DNA of 64,000 nucleotides, taken from NCBI RefSeq assembly GCF_910594005.1, contig NC_057848.1, positions 50,299,616 to 50,363,615 of the forward strand. The letters run 5' to 3'. Positions 11,080-23,292 of this stretch are shown here, one piece after another (within the stretch, counting starts at the first letter, position 1; every line of letters begins with the position of its first letter). The position numbers were made by a program, and so were the translations under genes. The stretch is from Cervus elaphus (taxonomy: Eukaryota; Chordata; Mammalia; Artiodactyla; Cervidae). The notes below the pieces were generated by a model. It saw nothing but the letters and a program-made list of their open reading frames with translations, did no database searches and was not told the origin of the DNA.

Positions 11080-11814
11080 TATAATCTGCAATCTATTGTG
11101 ACCCTTTGTCTTAATGAGATATTAAATGCTGTACATGGTTACAAGACTCAGTCCGAAAGAAAATGTAAATTTATGCACTAGAACTTATTTTCACATGCAA
11201 AAAAAACTTTTTAATGACTAAAATTATCTCAATGTCCCTTTTATTTGAGGTTAATCATTGAAAATATAAAATACTATCTTCAGTTTTTATCCAGAGACAA
11301 CAGCAGCTATCTTGTAGACACTATAGCCAAAGGAAATGACACTAATGAACAAATGTACTTTATAGTAAATTTTCAATATTTTTCATCTTATTCCTGGTTA
11401 TTTACTTTGGGGGACTCAAAGTTTATACTAAGCCATCATTTTGTTTTGTTTTTCCTCTTCTTTCCTACTTCCCAAGTGAAACATGAATCCAGTAAAAGTG
11501 ATAAGTCCTATGGATAAATCACTTTACATACAAACTGCAGATACATGCATACTGTGGGTAAATCACTTTACATACAAACACTGTCAAAAGCATCAGCACA
11601 GCCATGTGGATAATAATGTTATCTGGTAGTTGATTTAAATCCCACAGTTAAATACAGAAATTGAAAATTGGCACATTTATTATACATGCATCCACCCACC
11701 TGCTATTTTGACCTGAAACAATAAGTAAGGATGTTTAACACAGGCTATCAAAAGGATTTTAATTTGGAGACAATTTGTCCACATACTTTGTCACAAGTAA
11801 TTTGCTTTTAATGA
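11080..11814. other. Unique DNA with a 21-bp direct repeat
   Basis: No gene recognised; the 90-codon open frame at 11245-11517 shows no domain. A perfect 21-bp direct repeat (core 'aaatcactttacatacaaac') occurs at 11515-11535 and 11559-11579. Confidence 0.5.
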
Positions 11815-11828
11815 TAGATAAAATATCA

Positions 11829-12346
11829 GTTCAGTTCAGTTCAGTTCACTCACTCAGTCGTGTCCGACTCTTTGAAACCCCATGGACTGCAGCACGCCAG
11901 GCCTCCCTGTCTATCACCAACTCCCAGAGTTTACTCAAAATCATGTCCGTTGAGTCGATGATGCCATTCAACCATCTCATCCTCTGCCGTCCCCTTCTCC
12001 TGCCTTCAATCTTTCGCAGCATCAGTGTCTTCTCAAATGAGTCATTTCTTTGCATCAGGTGGTCAAAGTATTGGAGTTTCAGCTTCAGCATCAGTCCTAC
12101 CAATGAACACCCAGGACTGATCTCCTTTAGGATGAACTGGTTGGATCTCCTTGCAGTCCAAGGGACTCTCAAGAGTCTTCTCCAACACCACAGTTCAAAA
12201 GCATCAATTCTTCAGTGCTCAGCTTTCTTTATAGTCCAACTCTCACATCCATACATGACTACTGGAAAAACCATAGCCTTGAGTAGACAGACCTTTGTTG
12301 GCAAAGTAATATCTCTGCTTTTTAATATGCTGTCGAGGTTGCTGTC
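11829..12346 (-). mobile_element. BovB 3' end, antisense, with perfect 14-bp TSD
   Basis: Begins with the tail complement (gttca)n and covers the ORF2 C-terminus. Open frames at 11846-12172 and 12212-12400 on the minus strand are its remains. The TSD tagataaaatatca is identical at 11815-11828 and 12347-12360, so the insertion is fairly recent. It is 5' truncated to about 518 bp. Confidence 0.95.
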
Positions 12347-12361
12347 TAGATAAAATATCAC

Positions 12362-13600
12362 ATTGTGTAAAAAATTATTTTTTCCGTGCTTTGAACTCAA
12401 GAGAAAGTTGGAGGTAAGTAAGACATTTGGAAAAGTACAAAAATCCCAAATTTACAACTCATTGTAACTCCCATGTAAAACCATGTATCCACTACTACGT
12501 AAAAGAAATAATATTGCCAGTGTTCTGGAAGCCCCATTGAAGTCCTTCCTTTCTACTCTCCCCACTTATATCCCAAAGGGAACCATTATCCTGACTACTA
12601 AAAAAAATAGACTTTTCTGTAATTTTAAGTCTTGTATAAAATATGTAATTATGTATTCTGTTATGTCTCACTTCTTTCAGCAGTGCAATGATTTAAGATT
12701 TATTTATATTGTCATGTATGGTAGTACTTCATACAATTTCATTACTAATATTATACTGTGTGGTTATACAGACATATATTTATCCATTATATTGTTGATG
12801 AGCATTTGTTAGCATTTTGTGGCTGTTGTGATTAGTGCTGATTTGAAGCATCTTGACCTTGTTATTTTGGCGAAAATAGTAACTCATTGTGTCAGGTATA
12901 TATGTAGGGGTGGAATCGCTGCATCATAGGGTATCTATATCTCCAATTTTGGCATACAATGCTGAAGATTCTTATAAATTGTTGTAGCAATTTAAAGTCT
13001 GACCTATTTTGTTCCAGTATCCCATCCAGAGTATGGCATTTATTTAGTCATCATATTTCTTATTGATGACAGTTTCTGTCTCTCCTTTCCTTCTAGGTAT
13101 TCAATCATCATACAAAATTAATGCCTTTTCAGCATTTTCGTCCCTTTTATTTCTCCAAGTTTGTTTCTGGATATTTTCTTTGGACCTACTTTTCAGTTTA
13201 CTAATTCTCTCCTCAGCAGTCTTATCTGCTGTCTAGCCTATTCATTGCATCTTTTACTTGAGTTATTTTACTTCATATTTGTATGATTTATTTAGTTCAT
13301 ATTTATAGCTTTTAGTTCTATAGCTTTTAGTTAAAATTCTCAGTATTCTGTTCTATCAATATTTTATTGTCCTATTGTTTATAATATTTTAACTCCATAC
13401 ATAAAAATTCCATTATTTGAATAATCCATGAGTTTATTATTATTTTGTAGTATGTGTCTTAGTTTTTGATCACAGAATATAACTACTCATGTGCTTGGCA
13501 ATTTCTGATTGGATTTCATATATTCTGTTTCAAAAGTTGTAGAGATAATCTGAGACTCTGCAGGATATTGATAAATATCTCTCTCCTCAGAAGGATTTTA
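12362..13600 (-). mobile_element. Old L1M, antisense
   Basis: Complement of an old L1 3' region: 'ttccagtatcccatccaga' and 'tggaatcgctgcatcatagg' are recognisable. The part after about 13100 ('cagtttactaattctctcct') also resembles antisense L1M, less surely. Heavily diverged. The open frame at 12483-12812 is chance. Confidence 0.55.
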
Positions 13601-14865
13601 TACTTATTTACAGTACTTCAACAGGGGACTAGCTAGAACAACTAGCAAATCTTTATCTGTTTACCCGACTAGGATTGATATGATTCAGAAATGGAGTTTG
13701 GTCTCTTTGAGGAGTGATCCGTTTCTAGTTCTTTCTTCCTCATTGGATATAGTCCCTTAGATTCCTTGGTCAAGATGCTTACTCTTTGAAAGGCCCTAAT
13801 CATCAGTATTAATAACTCTATTAAGAATAGGATCAGTGAGTCTATTGAAAGAATTGCTCAGCTTTGTGTTTCAGTTGAACTTTCAGAATTAGCAGATGTG
13901 TCTGGAAAAAAGTTGTCATAAATGCTTAGTTTATATCTGTGGATTTCTTCCTGTCCTACATTTGAGTTGAGCTGAACTGAAATGTCCACATACTACTTAT
14001 TTCACATAAATTATTTTTCAATATTCTCTTCATCATTTTCTTTGGTTCTCATTAAGGGTACTATCCCCAAATTAGAAGCATTCTGTTGCTAGAAGCAGTA
14101 CGTTGCTTTACTCAAACAAAGTACAGTTGATTAACGTTTGTTCTCAAATTATGCCTTTCTCACTGACAACAGAACATTTCATCTGATGTAAGAAAAATTT
14201 AGTTTTGGAAAGTAAAACAGGAATTGAGTATAAGCTTGAGTATGCCCAATGGAAGTGTGAAAATCTTGGAAATGACATTTTTGTTCTTTACAGAAAGAAA
14301 ATGTTTGAAGCCATTCCCTTTGTAACATTTAGTTCAGTTCTATTTTGCGTTCTTCTATCACTCTCCAAATCTTGTGATCCATTAAATTCTATTTCCTAAG
14401 TATTTGTCTTACTCCTTTAAAGCAGCCATTTACTAGTTTTTCCCTCCACTCTATTGGAAAGCCCATTTGGTATCTTTACTATCGTTAATGTTATCCTCTT
14501 CATCATCAAAAAATGGTATTGGACTTCTACTATATATAGGGCTCTATATACAATCTCAATTAATTATTACTCTGTGTTGTGGCAGAAAATCTGAATCCAC
14601 AGTAAAAGTAGCAGTATATACTTTTACGAACGGAAGAGTGGAAGAAAAAAACTAATATTTATGAGACAGAAGTTATGTGCTAAGATCATTACATGCATGT
14701 TTTATGAACCTAAGAAGCGGGTATCAATGATATTTGAATATTTGGGATCTCCTTAGCAGTTTGGCTTCAAGGTTTATGTTTACTTCACCAAGTTGTATCC
14801 TCAGGTGGAAACATTTAATAGCATAAAAAATTTCTGAGAGCTAATTTATCTAATTCTCCCATCAT
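13601..14865. other. Unique DNA, no gene seen
   Basis: Low-complexity AT-rich sequence without recognisable coding potential. Short open frames at 14205-14399 and 14467-14655 carry no identifiable motif. Confidence 0.5.
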
Positions 14866-14869
14866 GTCT

Positions 14870-15003
14870 TGATGTTTGACAGTTGAGAAAATTAAGAAAC
14901 AGAAAATTTATTTAAACTGCCTGAGGTCACACAACTTGTTAGTTGTGGAACTGAGGTTCCAATCCAGATCTGGTTAATTTCAGAGTCTGTGCTTTTAATC
15001 AAT
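14870..15003 (-). repeat. MIR SINE, antisense
   Basis: The blocks 'ctgaggtcacacaacttgtt' and 'gaggttccaatccagatctg' followed by 'cagagtctgtgcttttaatc' match the antisense MIR core. Confidence 0.75.
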
Positions 15004-16070
15004 ACAGGACAGGTCTCTGCAAGACCATTTCTTGCATGTGCGAGAAACCTCCAAGCATATTTTAAATAGTCAGCATGTGAAAGTTGGTTAAACATGGCTT
15101 CTAAAGGAAAAGCTATGTTACTCTCAATAAGAAAAGCTTAATCAGTATGAAGGTGTGTGTGTGTGTTTTTCCTTATAGGTTCCTTTCACATACACTTTAT
15201 GTAGAGAAACTGAAGCACATGTAATAACTGAGTTATACAAATGCAAACAAGAACCTTTTATTAACTGAAGGAGCAATAAAGTGTGAGCTCAAAAGAGATA
15301 TATTGCTACATTTTTTTGTAAATTAGAATATTTATGATAAATTAGTTCTGAAAATGAAATAAAACATAGCTATAATTTTAGATTCAAAAGATGATAAAGA
15401 TTGAAATTTATATCCTGTTATTAATAAAGTTTTAGGAATGCTGTTTATACTTCAGTAAAAATAAATTTATAATAAAAATTGTGTTTCATTTAGATGTTGG
15501 TTTGGTCAACTCATTATTTGTGGTACTGTTACACAGATAACAAAAACAATTGGCTCAAAATCATTTCCTTCTCCACAAAATCATATTTGGGTTGAGTATA
15601 GGTGTTCAAAGTAAATGCAGTGCTTTAGTTTGAGTTTCTGAATAGTTGTTATTTTCCATGTTATCTTGAATGTGTAGATTTGAGGTGTTTATACAAATTA
15701 ATACTTTTACATTTTTGTTGCAAATTGGAAATTTTGCAGTCATGCACATTAACAGATCTAAATTGGCCACCTTAAAATAAATGTTTCAAGGTGATAATTT
15801 TTTGACATGAAAATGAGGTTTTGATGTCTCTTTAAAGCTAATTAGAACAAAGCCATTTCTAACAATTTCCTTGTTATAGGAATGCAGAATCAGTTAAACA
15901 CTGGGGTGCTAATTAAATTAACAAAATTTAATTTAATTAATGCAATGATTAAGCACAGATAAGAAGTTACAGCAGTGATTATTCCCAAACTTCATCCCCT
16001 TGACATGGTGCCATTATTACACATAGGTCTCTAGGCCCTATTAAAGTAATATATGACTTATTTAAAAGTA
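15004..16070. other. Unique DNA, candidate conserved noncoding block
   Basis: No gene seen and no good repeat match. At 15905-15960 there is a dense run of TAATTA/ATTTA homeodomain-like sites ('gctaattaaattaacaaaat'). A short (GT)n lies near 15152-15166. Confidence 0.45.
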
Positions 16071-17342
16071 GATTGCCAGTGACGTCAGCAAAAAATGGGA
16101 GAGTAGGGAACTCCAATAGCTCATTGTTCTACAAAAGCAGAGAATTAACTTGCATAAACTGCCATAATGACCTTTAGCAGAACTCTGGAAACTAATCAAA
16201 AGTTTATAGCAACCTGAAAAATGCTTAATCAAGAGAAAACCTAAACACTTGAATCTCATTAACAGTGCTTTATGGGATTATTGCCTACCATAACCCTACC
16301 CTGCCTTCTTCACCTTGATGATAGCCTTAAAGAACTCTGACCACATCCTGGTAGAGTTTCCTAGTGATGGAAGGAGAGAAGGCAATATACTCCAAGAATT
16401 GTGATTATTTGTTTGATCTGTCTAATAACATCCTGAAGGATCTGCTCAAAGGGCTTACTTTTATCTCACCTACCTCAGTAAGTTAGCATGGTTGAAGTGG
16501 CTACCCTGTGGGGTGATTGTTGAAAATATGCAAAGGCAAGTTCATTAGCCTCTGTCCCATCAAGCGAGGGATAAACATTTGGGTAGACAATAGACAAACT
16601 GAAAATCATAACTGCCAACATGACATAAGAAAAAGGGAGTGTATATGAGAATGCTATGAACAAGTGTAGATATCCAATCCAGTAAATCACATAGCCTAGG
16701 CGGGTAATTTCCTGAAAACACACAAACTACCACAAATGTCTGAAGAAGAGATAGGGTATCTGAATAGACCAATAATAAGAGATTGAATACATAGTCACAA
16801 ATTCTAACAAAGAAAAGTCCAGGACCAGAGGACCTCACTGGTTAATTCTACCAACCATTTAAAGAATTAGCAGCAAGCCTTTTCAAACTCTTACCATCCC
16901 TGCCTCTACCAGGGTAAGGAAAGAACCCTTACTAACTCATTATATGAGGCCCCAATCCCCCTCATACTAAAGCCAGGCAAAGATATCAAAGGAAAAGAAA
17001 ACGATAGACTAACATCCCTTATGAGTATAAATGCAAAGAAATTAAACAAAAATACTAGGAAACTAAATGCAATAGTGTGTTAAAAGCATGAACAAATTAG
17101 ATTTTCCCAGGAATACAAGGTATTCCAACATGCAAAAATCAATCAGTGTAATACTCTATTTTAATAGAATGAAGAAACTAAAACACCAAATGATCATCTC
17201 AATAAATGAAAAAGCATGCAGCAAAATCCAACACCCTAGCATGATAAAAACTCTCAACAAAATAACAATGCAAGGACATTTTCCAACATGATAAAGGTTA
17301 TCTATTTTTTTTTTAGGTTATCTATTTTAAAAAGCCATATCT

Positions 17343-17597
17343 ATGGAAAGAGTAACATGGAAACTTATATTACCGTGTGTAAAATAGATAGCCAACAGGA
17401 ATTTGCTGTATGGCTCAGAAACTCAAACAGGGGCTCTGTATCAACATAGAGGAGTGGGATGCAGAGGGAGATGGGAGGGAGGTTCAAAAGAGAGGGGATA
17501 TATGTATACCTACAGCTGACTCATGTTGAAGTTTGACAGAAAACAGCAAAATCTGTAAAGCAATTATCCTCAATAAAAATAAATAAAAAAATTTTTA
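17343..17597 (+). mobile_element. Ruminant L1 3' UTR insertion with 12-bp TSD
   Basis: The sequence 'aaatagatagccaacaggaa' to 'aagcaattatcctcaataaa' is a ruminant/artiodactyl L1 3' UTR ending in a poly-A-like 'aaataaataaaaaaa' tail. The TSD aaagccatatct is perfect at 17331-17342 and 17598-17609. Only about 255 bp long (5' truncated). Confidence 0.85.
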
Positions 17598-18704
17598 AAG
17601 CCATATCTAACATGATACTCACTGGTGAAAGACGGAAAGCTGTGCTCCAAAGAGGGTTACCAGAACAAGGATGTCTAAGCTTGCCATTTCTATTCAACAT
17701 TGTACTGGAAGTTCTAACTAGGGCAATTAGTAAAGGAAAATAAATGATATATACAATGAATTTAAAATAAATGAAATGGTCTTTACTTGCAGATGGCATG
17801 AGAATGCATAATAAAAATTCTAGGAATCTAGAAAAATATTATAACTAATAAATTCATCAAAGGAGCAGAATGTAAGATCAACATACAGAAATCATTTATA
17901 TTGCTATATACTGGAAACAAATAATCCAAAAATGAAATTACTAAAACAAATCCATTTACAACAGGATGCAAAAGAACAAAACACTTAGGAATAAGTTTAA
18001 CCAAGTAGATGCAGATCTCACATACTGAAAACTGTTGAAAGAAATTAAAAATGACCTAAATAAATAGGAAAATATTCCAGTTTGCTTGAATATTCCATGT
18101 TTACTTGATTGAAATACTTAATATTGTTAAAATACCAGTACTCCCTTAAATGAGCTACAGATTCAATAAGATATCAATCTTAACCGTATTTTTAGTGAAA
18201 CTGGACAAACTGATACTGAAATGTATATGGAATTGCAAGGGAACCTGAGTTACCTAAGCAGTCTTGAAAAAGAGAAAAAAAGTTGATGATCTCGCCTATC
18301 CTAAATTTAAATCTTCAAACAAAGCTACAGTAATCAAGAGTGTATTTCTGCCATAGGGATATCCTTACAGATCAGTGGAATAGAATTGTCCAAAAATCCA
18401 TATATCCTTCGCAAGTTGATTTTTAACAAGGTTGCCAAGATAATTTAATGGGGAAAGAATAGTCTTTTCAAGGAATGGTCCTGCAACAACCAGATACTCA
18501 CTTGCAAAAGCATGGCCCTTACCTCATGCCATTTTTAAAAAATAATGCAAAATGGATCAAAGAACTATATATAAGAGCTAAAAGTGTAAAACACATAGAA
18601 GAAAACAGGAGTAAATTTTAATATTCCTGAATTTGGCAATGTACACATAGCTATGGCGCCCAAATCACAAGCAATAAAAGAGAAAACATGTAAATTGGGC
18701 TTCA

Positions 18705-19112
18705 TCAAAACTGAAAACTTTTAATGTGTTGTTGGATTCTGTTTGCTAGAATTTTGTTAAGGATTTTTGCATCTATGTTCATCAGTGATATTGGCCTGTA
18801 GTTTTCTTCTTTTGTGGCATCTTTGTCTGGTTTTGGAATTAGGGTGATGGTGGCCTCATAGAATGAGTTTGGAAGTTTACCTTCTTCTGCAATTTTCTGG
18901 AATAGTTTGAGTAAGATAGGTGCTGGCTCTTCTCTAAATTTTTGGTAGAATTCAGCTGTGAAGCCATCTGGTCCTGGGCTTTTGTTTCCTGGAAGATTTC
19001 TGGTTACAGTTTTGATTTCTGTGCTTGTGATGGGTCTGTTAAGATCTTCTATTTCTTCCTGGTTCAGTTTTGGAAAGTTATACTTTTCTAAGAATTTGTC
19101 CATTTCTTCCAA
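18705..19112 (-). pseudogene. L1 ORF2 reverse-transcriptase fragment in the inverted part
   Basis: 135 codons open on the minus strand. Residues 40-60 (PGNKSPGPDGFTAEFYQ) and 85-125 (LIPKPDK..YRPISLMN..ILNKILANRIQ) match the N-terminal RT blocks of mammalian L1 ORF2. The fragment stops before the FADD active site because the element is inverted and truncated here. Not a host gene. Confidence 0.9.
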
Positions 19113-20635
19113 GTTGTCTATTTTATTGGCATAGAGCTGCTGGTAGTAGTCTCTTATGATCCTTTGTATTTCAGTGTTGTCTGTTGTGATCTCTCCATTT
19201 TCATTTCTAATTTTGTTAATTTGGTTCTTCTCCCTTTGTTTCTTAATGAGTCTTGCTAACGGTTTGTCAATTTTGTTTATTTTTTCAAAAAACCAGCTTT
19301 AGCTTTGTTGATTTTTGCTATGGTCTCTTTAGTTTCTTTTGCATTTATTTCTGCCCTAATTTTAAAGATTTCTTTCCTTCTACGAACCCTGGGGTTCTTC
19401 ATTCTCTAGTTGCTTTAGGTGTAGAGTTAGATTATTTATTTGACTTTTTTCTTGTTTCTTGAGGTAAGCCTGTAATGCTATGAACCTTCCCCTTAGCAAA
19501 GATTTTGCATAACAAAGGAAACTATAAGCAAAGTGAAAAGACAGTCCTCAGATTGGGAGAAACTAATAGCAAATGAAGCAACAGGCAAAGAATTAATCTC
19601 AAAAATATACAAGCAACTCCTGAAGCTCAATTCCAGAAACATAAATGACCCAGTCAAAAAAGGGCCAAAGAACTAAACAGACATTTCTCCAAAGAAGACA
19701 TACAGATGGCTCACAAACACATGAAAAGATGCTCAACATCACTCATCATCAGAGAAATGCAAATCAAAACCACAATGAGGTACCATTACACGCCAGTCAG
19801 GATAGCTGCTATCCAAAAGTCTACAAGCAATAAATGCTGGAGAGGGTGTGGAGAAAAGGGAACCCTCTTACACTGTTGGTGGGAATGCAAACTAGTACAG
19901 CTGCTATGGAGAACAGTGTGGAGATTTCTTAAAAAAAACTGGAATTAGAACTGTCATATGACCCAGCAATCCCGTTGCTGGGCATACACACTGAGGAAAC
20001 CAGATCTGAGGAAAGAGACACGTGCACCCCAATGTTTATAGCAGCACTATTTATAATAGCCAGGACATGGAAGCAACCTAGATGCCCATCAGCAGATGAA
20101 TGGATAAGGAAGCTGTGGTACATATACACCATGGAATATTACTCGGCCATTAAAAAGAATTCATTTGAATCAGTTCTAATGAGATGGATGAAACTGGAGC
20201 CCATTATACAGAGTGAAGTAAGCCAGAAAGATAAAGACCAATACAGCATACTAATGTATATATATATATGGAATTTAGAAAGATGGTAACGATAACCCTA
20301 TATGCAAAACAGAAAAAGAGACACAGATGTACAGAACAGACTTTTGGACTCTGTGGGAGAAGGCAAGGGTGGGATGTTTCAAGAGAACAGCATTGAAACA
20401 TGTATATTATCTAGGGTGAAACAGTTATACCAGCCCAGGCTGGATGCATGAGACAAGTGCTCAGGGCTGGTGCACTAGGAAGACCCAGAGGGATCAGATG
20501 GGGAGGGAGGTGGGAGGGGGGATTGGGATGGGGAATACATGTAAATCCATGGCTGATTCATGTCAATGTATGGCAAAAACCACTACAATATTGTAAAGTA
20601 ATTAGCCTCCAACTATAAATGAAAAAAAAAAAATG
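18723..20635 (+). mobile_element. Twin-primed L1 (5' inversion), nested in older L1
   Basis: Two parts in opposite orientation. 18723-19503 is antisense and encodes the ORF2 segment before and into the reverse transcriptase (minus-strand frame 18705-19112, with 'NKSPGPDGFTAEFYQKF' and 'ITLIPKPDKDATKEENYRPI'). 19504-20635 is sense and encodes the ORF2 C-terminus (CWWECKLVQLLWRTVW) and 3' UTR with a poly-A tail. The core RT region between them is missing. The TSD gaaaactttt lies at 18713-18722 and 20636-20645. This is the layout expected from twin priming. It looks much younger than the L1 it interrupts. Confidence 0.9.
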
Positions 20636-20890
20636 GAAAACTTTTGTGCATACAGGGTTATTTAAAAAGTGAAAAGATAATCCACAGAATGTGAGAAAAT
20701 ATTTCAAAACCATATATATAGTAATGATCTGTGTCTGTAAAATATAATGACTACTTACAACTCAGGAACAAAAAAAGCTATCCACCTAAAACATGGGCAA
20801 TATTGGCAAAATAGCTGAAAATACATTTCTCCAAAAAAGATAAACATATGACCAATAATCACATTGAAAATGCTCAGCATCCTTAGTCAT

Positions 20891-21261
20891 TGTTGTTCAG
20901 TCACTAAGTGATGTCCGACTCTTTGTGACCCCATGGCCTGCAGCACACCAGGCTTCCCTGTCCTCCACTGTCTCCCGGAGTTTGCTTAGACTCATGTCTA
21001 TTGAGTCAGTGATGCCATCCAACCATCTCATCCTCTGTCACCCCCTTCCAAACCTCCTGCCCTCAATCTTTCCCACCATCAGGGTCTTTTCCAATGAGTC
21101 AGCTCTTTGCATCAGGTGGCCAAAGTATTGGAGTTTCAGCATCAGTTCTTTCAATGAATATTCAGGGTTGATTTCCTTTAGGATTGACTGGTTTGATCTC
21201 CTTGCTGTCCAAGGAACTCTCAAAAGAGTCTTCAGCACCACAATTCAGAAGCATTGATTCT
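20891..21261 (-). mobile_element. BovB 3' end, antisense, in old L1
   Basis: Starts 'tgttgttcagtcactaagtg' and runs through the ORF2 C-terminal complement. The TSD ttagtcat is at 20883-20890 and 21262-21269. Removing it restores the L1 reading 'cttagtcatcagggatatac'. It belongs to a slightly different 3'-end type from the 'gttcagttcag' copies. Confidence 0.9.
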
Positions 21262-22169
21262 TTAGTCATCAGGGATATACAAATTAAAACCACTGTGAGA
21301 TATTATTTCAAATTTATTAGATTGGTCATTAAAAAATAACAAGAGTTGATGAGTATGTGGAGAGATTAGAACACTTGTTGGTAGGAATGTAAAAATGATA
21401 GAACTGCTATAGAAAACACAACTTTGGCTGTTCATTAAAATTTAAACATACAATTTCCATATGAGTCTGTGCTGTGCTCTTAGGTAAATACCTGCAATAA
21501 CTGAAAACATATATTCCTAAAATAACTTGTATTTAAATGTTAATAGCACCATTTACCATTATATCCCAGAAGTGAGAAAAAAAAAAAACATGTCCATCAG
21601 CTGCTAAACAAAATGTAGTATAGCGATACAATGGAATATTATGTATCCCTTAGAAGGAATGAAAATGCTGCAACATGGATGAACTTCAAAACATATTATG
21701 TTAATTCAAAGAAGCCAGAGAGCAAAGCCACATATTGTATGATTCCATTTATTTGAAGTGTCCAGAATAGGCAAATCCATAAAGAAAGAAAACAGATGAG
21801 TGGTTGCCGGGAACTGGAGGGAGAGAGTGGAGGATGGGGAGTGACTAATAAGGACAGAGTTTTCTTTCAGGGTAATGAAATTGGATAGTGGTGGTAACTG
21901 TACAGCATTGTGGATGAATTAACACCAAAAGCCACTGAATTAAGCCAGGAAATGGAAAACATTTGCTTTGGGGAGGCTTGATCTCTGATCAGATGACTGA
22001 AAAACTCACTGTGTGCTCCAGATTTGTGGGAGACAGACACTTAAACTAATTGTAGAATGCTCTACTGCAAACTGGAGAGAATACATCATTAAAGCTGACT
22101 GTTTACATTTCTTGGGAGCTGCTTATTTGAATGATAGCACCTAGAGAGTAATCTATTAATATAGAATGT

Positions 22170-22450
22170 TTCTTTTGTTTTTTTTTAAACAAACCTTTAT
22201 ATATTTTTATTCAGATTTTTAAGAACAGTTTAGTGTTCACAGTAAAATTGAGAGAAAGGTAGAGATTTTGTGTATACTCCCTGTTCCAATACATCCATAG
22301 CCTCCCCTATCATCAGCATCTTCCACCAGAGTGGTACAGGTGATGAATCTACACTGATAGATCATAATTACTAAAAGTTCACCATGTGCATTTTGGTCCT
22401 AGTGTTGTACATTTTATGGGCCTCTTGTTTTTAAGAGGAATCAGACCTTT
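22170..22450 (-). mobile_element. L1M 3' UTR fragment, antisense
   Basis: The blocks 'gttcacagtaaaattgagag', 'ccatagcctcccctatcatc' and 'agtgttgtacattttatggg' match the complement of an old L1 3' UTR by recalled consensus. Confidence 0.65.
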
Positions 22451-22739
22451 ACAGCTGCCAAGACTGAAAGAGAGGACCATTCTTAAAGCAACTCTGCTTT
22501 TATCTATTCCATAAATTGGGTATCTAAAAAGTTTCATTTAAAACAGGATCTAGGTGCTAAAAAGTATTTTGCAAAGTATTCAACTAAAGAGTTCTAAAAT
22601 TCCCTTCATTTTTGATGTTCTATGTGACCGTTGTGACCTTTAACTATGGAGCTTCTGACATCTATGAGATATTCCTGCTCAGAAGCATAACTGCAAGGCT
22701 TGCAAGAATTTTTATTTAACAATTCCATATAGTTTGTAT

Positions 22740-22915
22740 TATGGATCACATGCTACTTCCAAAGCTTTGCAGTAATTATTAACTTGAATCATCATAGCAG
22801 CACTATGATCAGAAACTGTTTTCATCCCAATTTTACAGAAGATAAAAGTGAGGGAAGAGACTTAAGGAATTTTCCCAAAGCATAAGTGAATGACAGGATT
22901 GGGCTTTGTATTCCA
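22740..22915 (-). repeat. MIR SINE, antisense
   Basis: The block 'ttttacagaagataaaagtg' and the flanking 'agcataagtgaatgacagg' follow the antisense MIR layout. Confidence 0.65.
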
Positions 22916-23275
22916 TTTAGATGGCTTCACAGTTCCATGCCATTTTTCCATACTAAAAAAGCTACCTTTCCATATTAGTGAATCTCCAATAGTGCAGCTT
23001 AATTTTTTGTTGGCCTTTGAACTACTGGATGAGCAGAGTCATCTGCACTTTCTTAGTGACTTACTCTTGTGACTTCAGGGAGGCATTATGAGATGGCTGG
23101 CCGGTCTATAGGGATCACATCTTTCCTGGGAGTTACTCTTTCTGTGATTTTGTTTTCTTTTCTAATGAAGGCAACCAATCCTGCAGGCAGACTAGTTAAT
23201 ACCACTTACAAAATCAATTGGCTGACTAGGCAACAGACCAAGAACTGTGGTGTGACCAATTCCGTTTTAATAAAT
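22916..23275. other. Unique DNA
   Basis: No gene or repeat recognised. Two short open frames (22890-23072, 23069-23287) have no identifiable domain. Confidence 0.5.
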
Positions 23276-23292
23276 CTTTACATTTAACCCTA

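Larger units (their letters stand above)
16075..21955 (+). mobile_element. Old L1, sense, split by three younger insertions
   Basis: A possible 5' UTR trace starts at about 16079 ('gacgtcagcaaaaaatggg'). ORF2 reverse-transcriptase sequence is clear from about 16810 ('gtccaggaccagaggacctc'). The FADD box is decayed to L-A-D-G near 17790. The element continues at 17610-18712, 20646-20882 and 21270-21955 (3' UTR). Insertions: L1 3' end at 17343-17597, twin-primed L1 at 18723-20635, BovB at 20891-21261. A large internal deletion separates the 5' part from ORF2. No functional frame remains. Confidence 0.8.

Noticed and set aside
11775..12353. 192-codon plus-strand frame as a protein
   Set aside because: It is the antisense translation of a BovB 3' end. 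The real LINE frame is on the other strand.
19504..20289. Processed pseudogene of a host gene
   Set aside because: The translated pieces (CWWECKLVQLLW, TMEYYSAIKKN) are L1 ORF2 C-terminal, and the poly-A and TSD belong to that L1.
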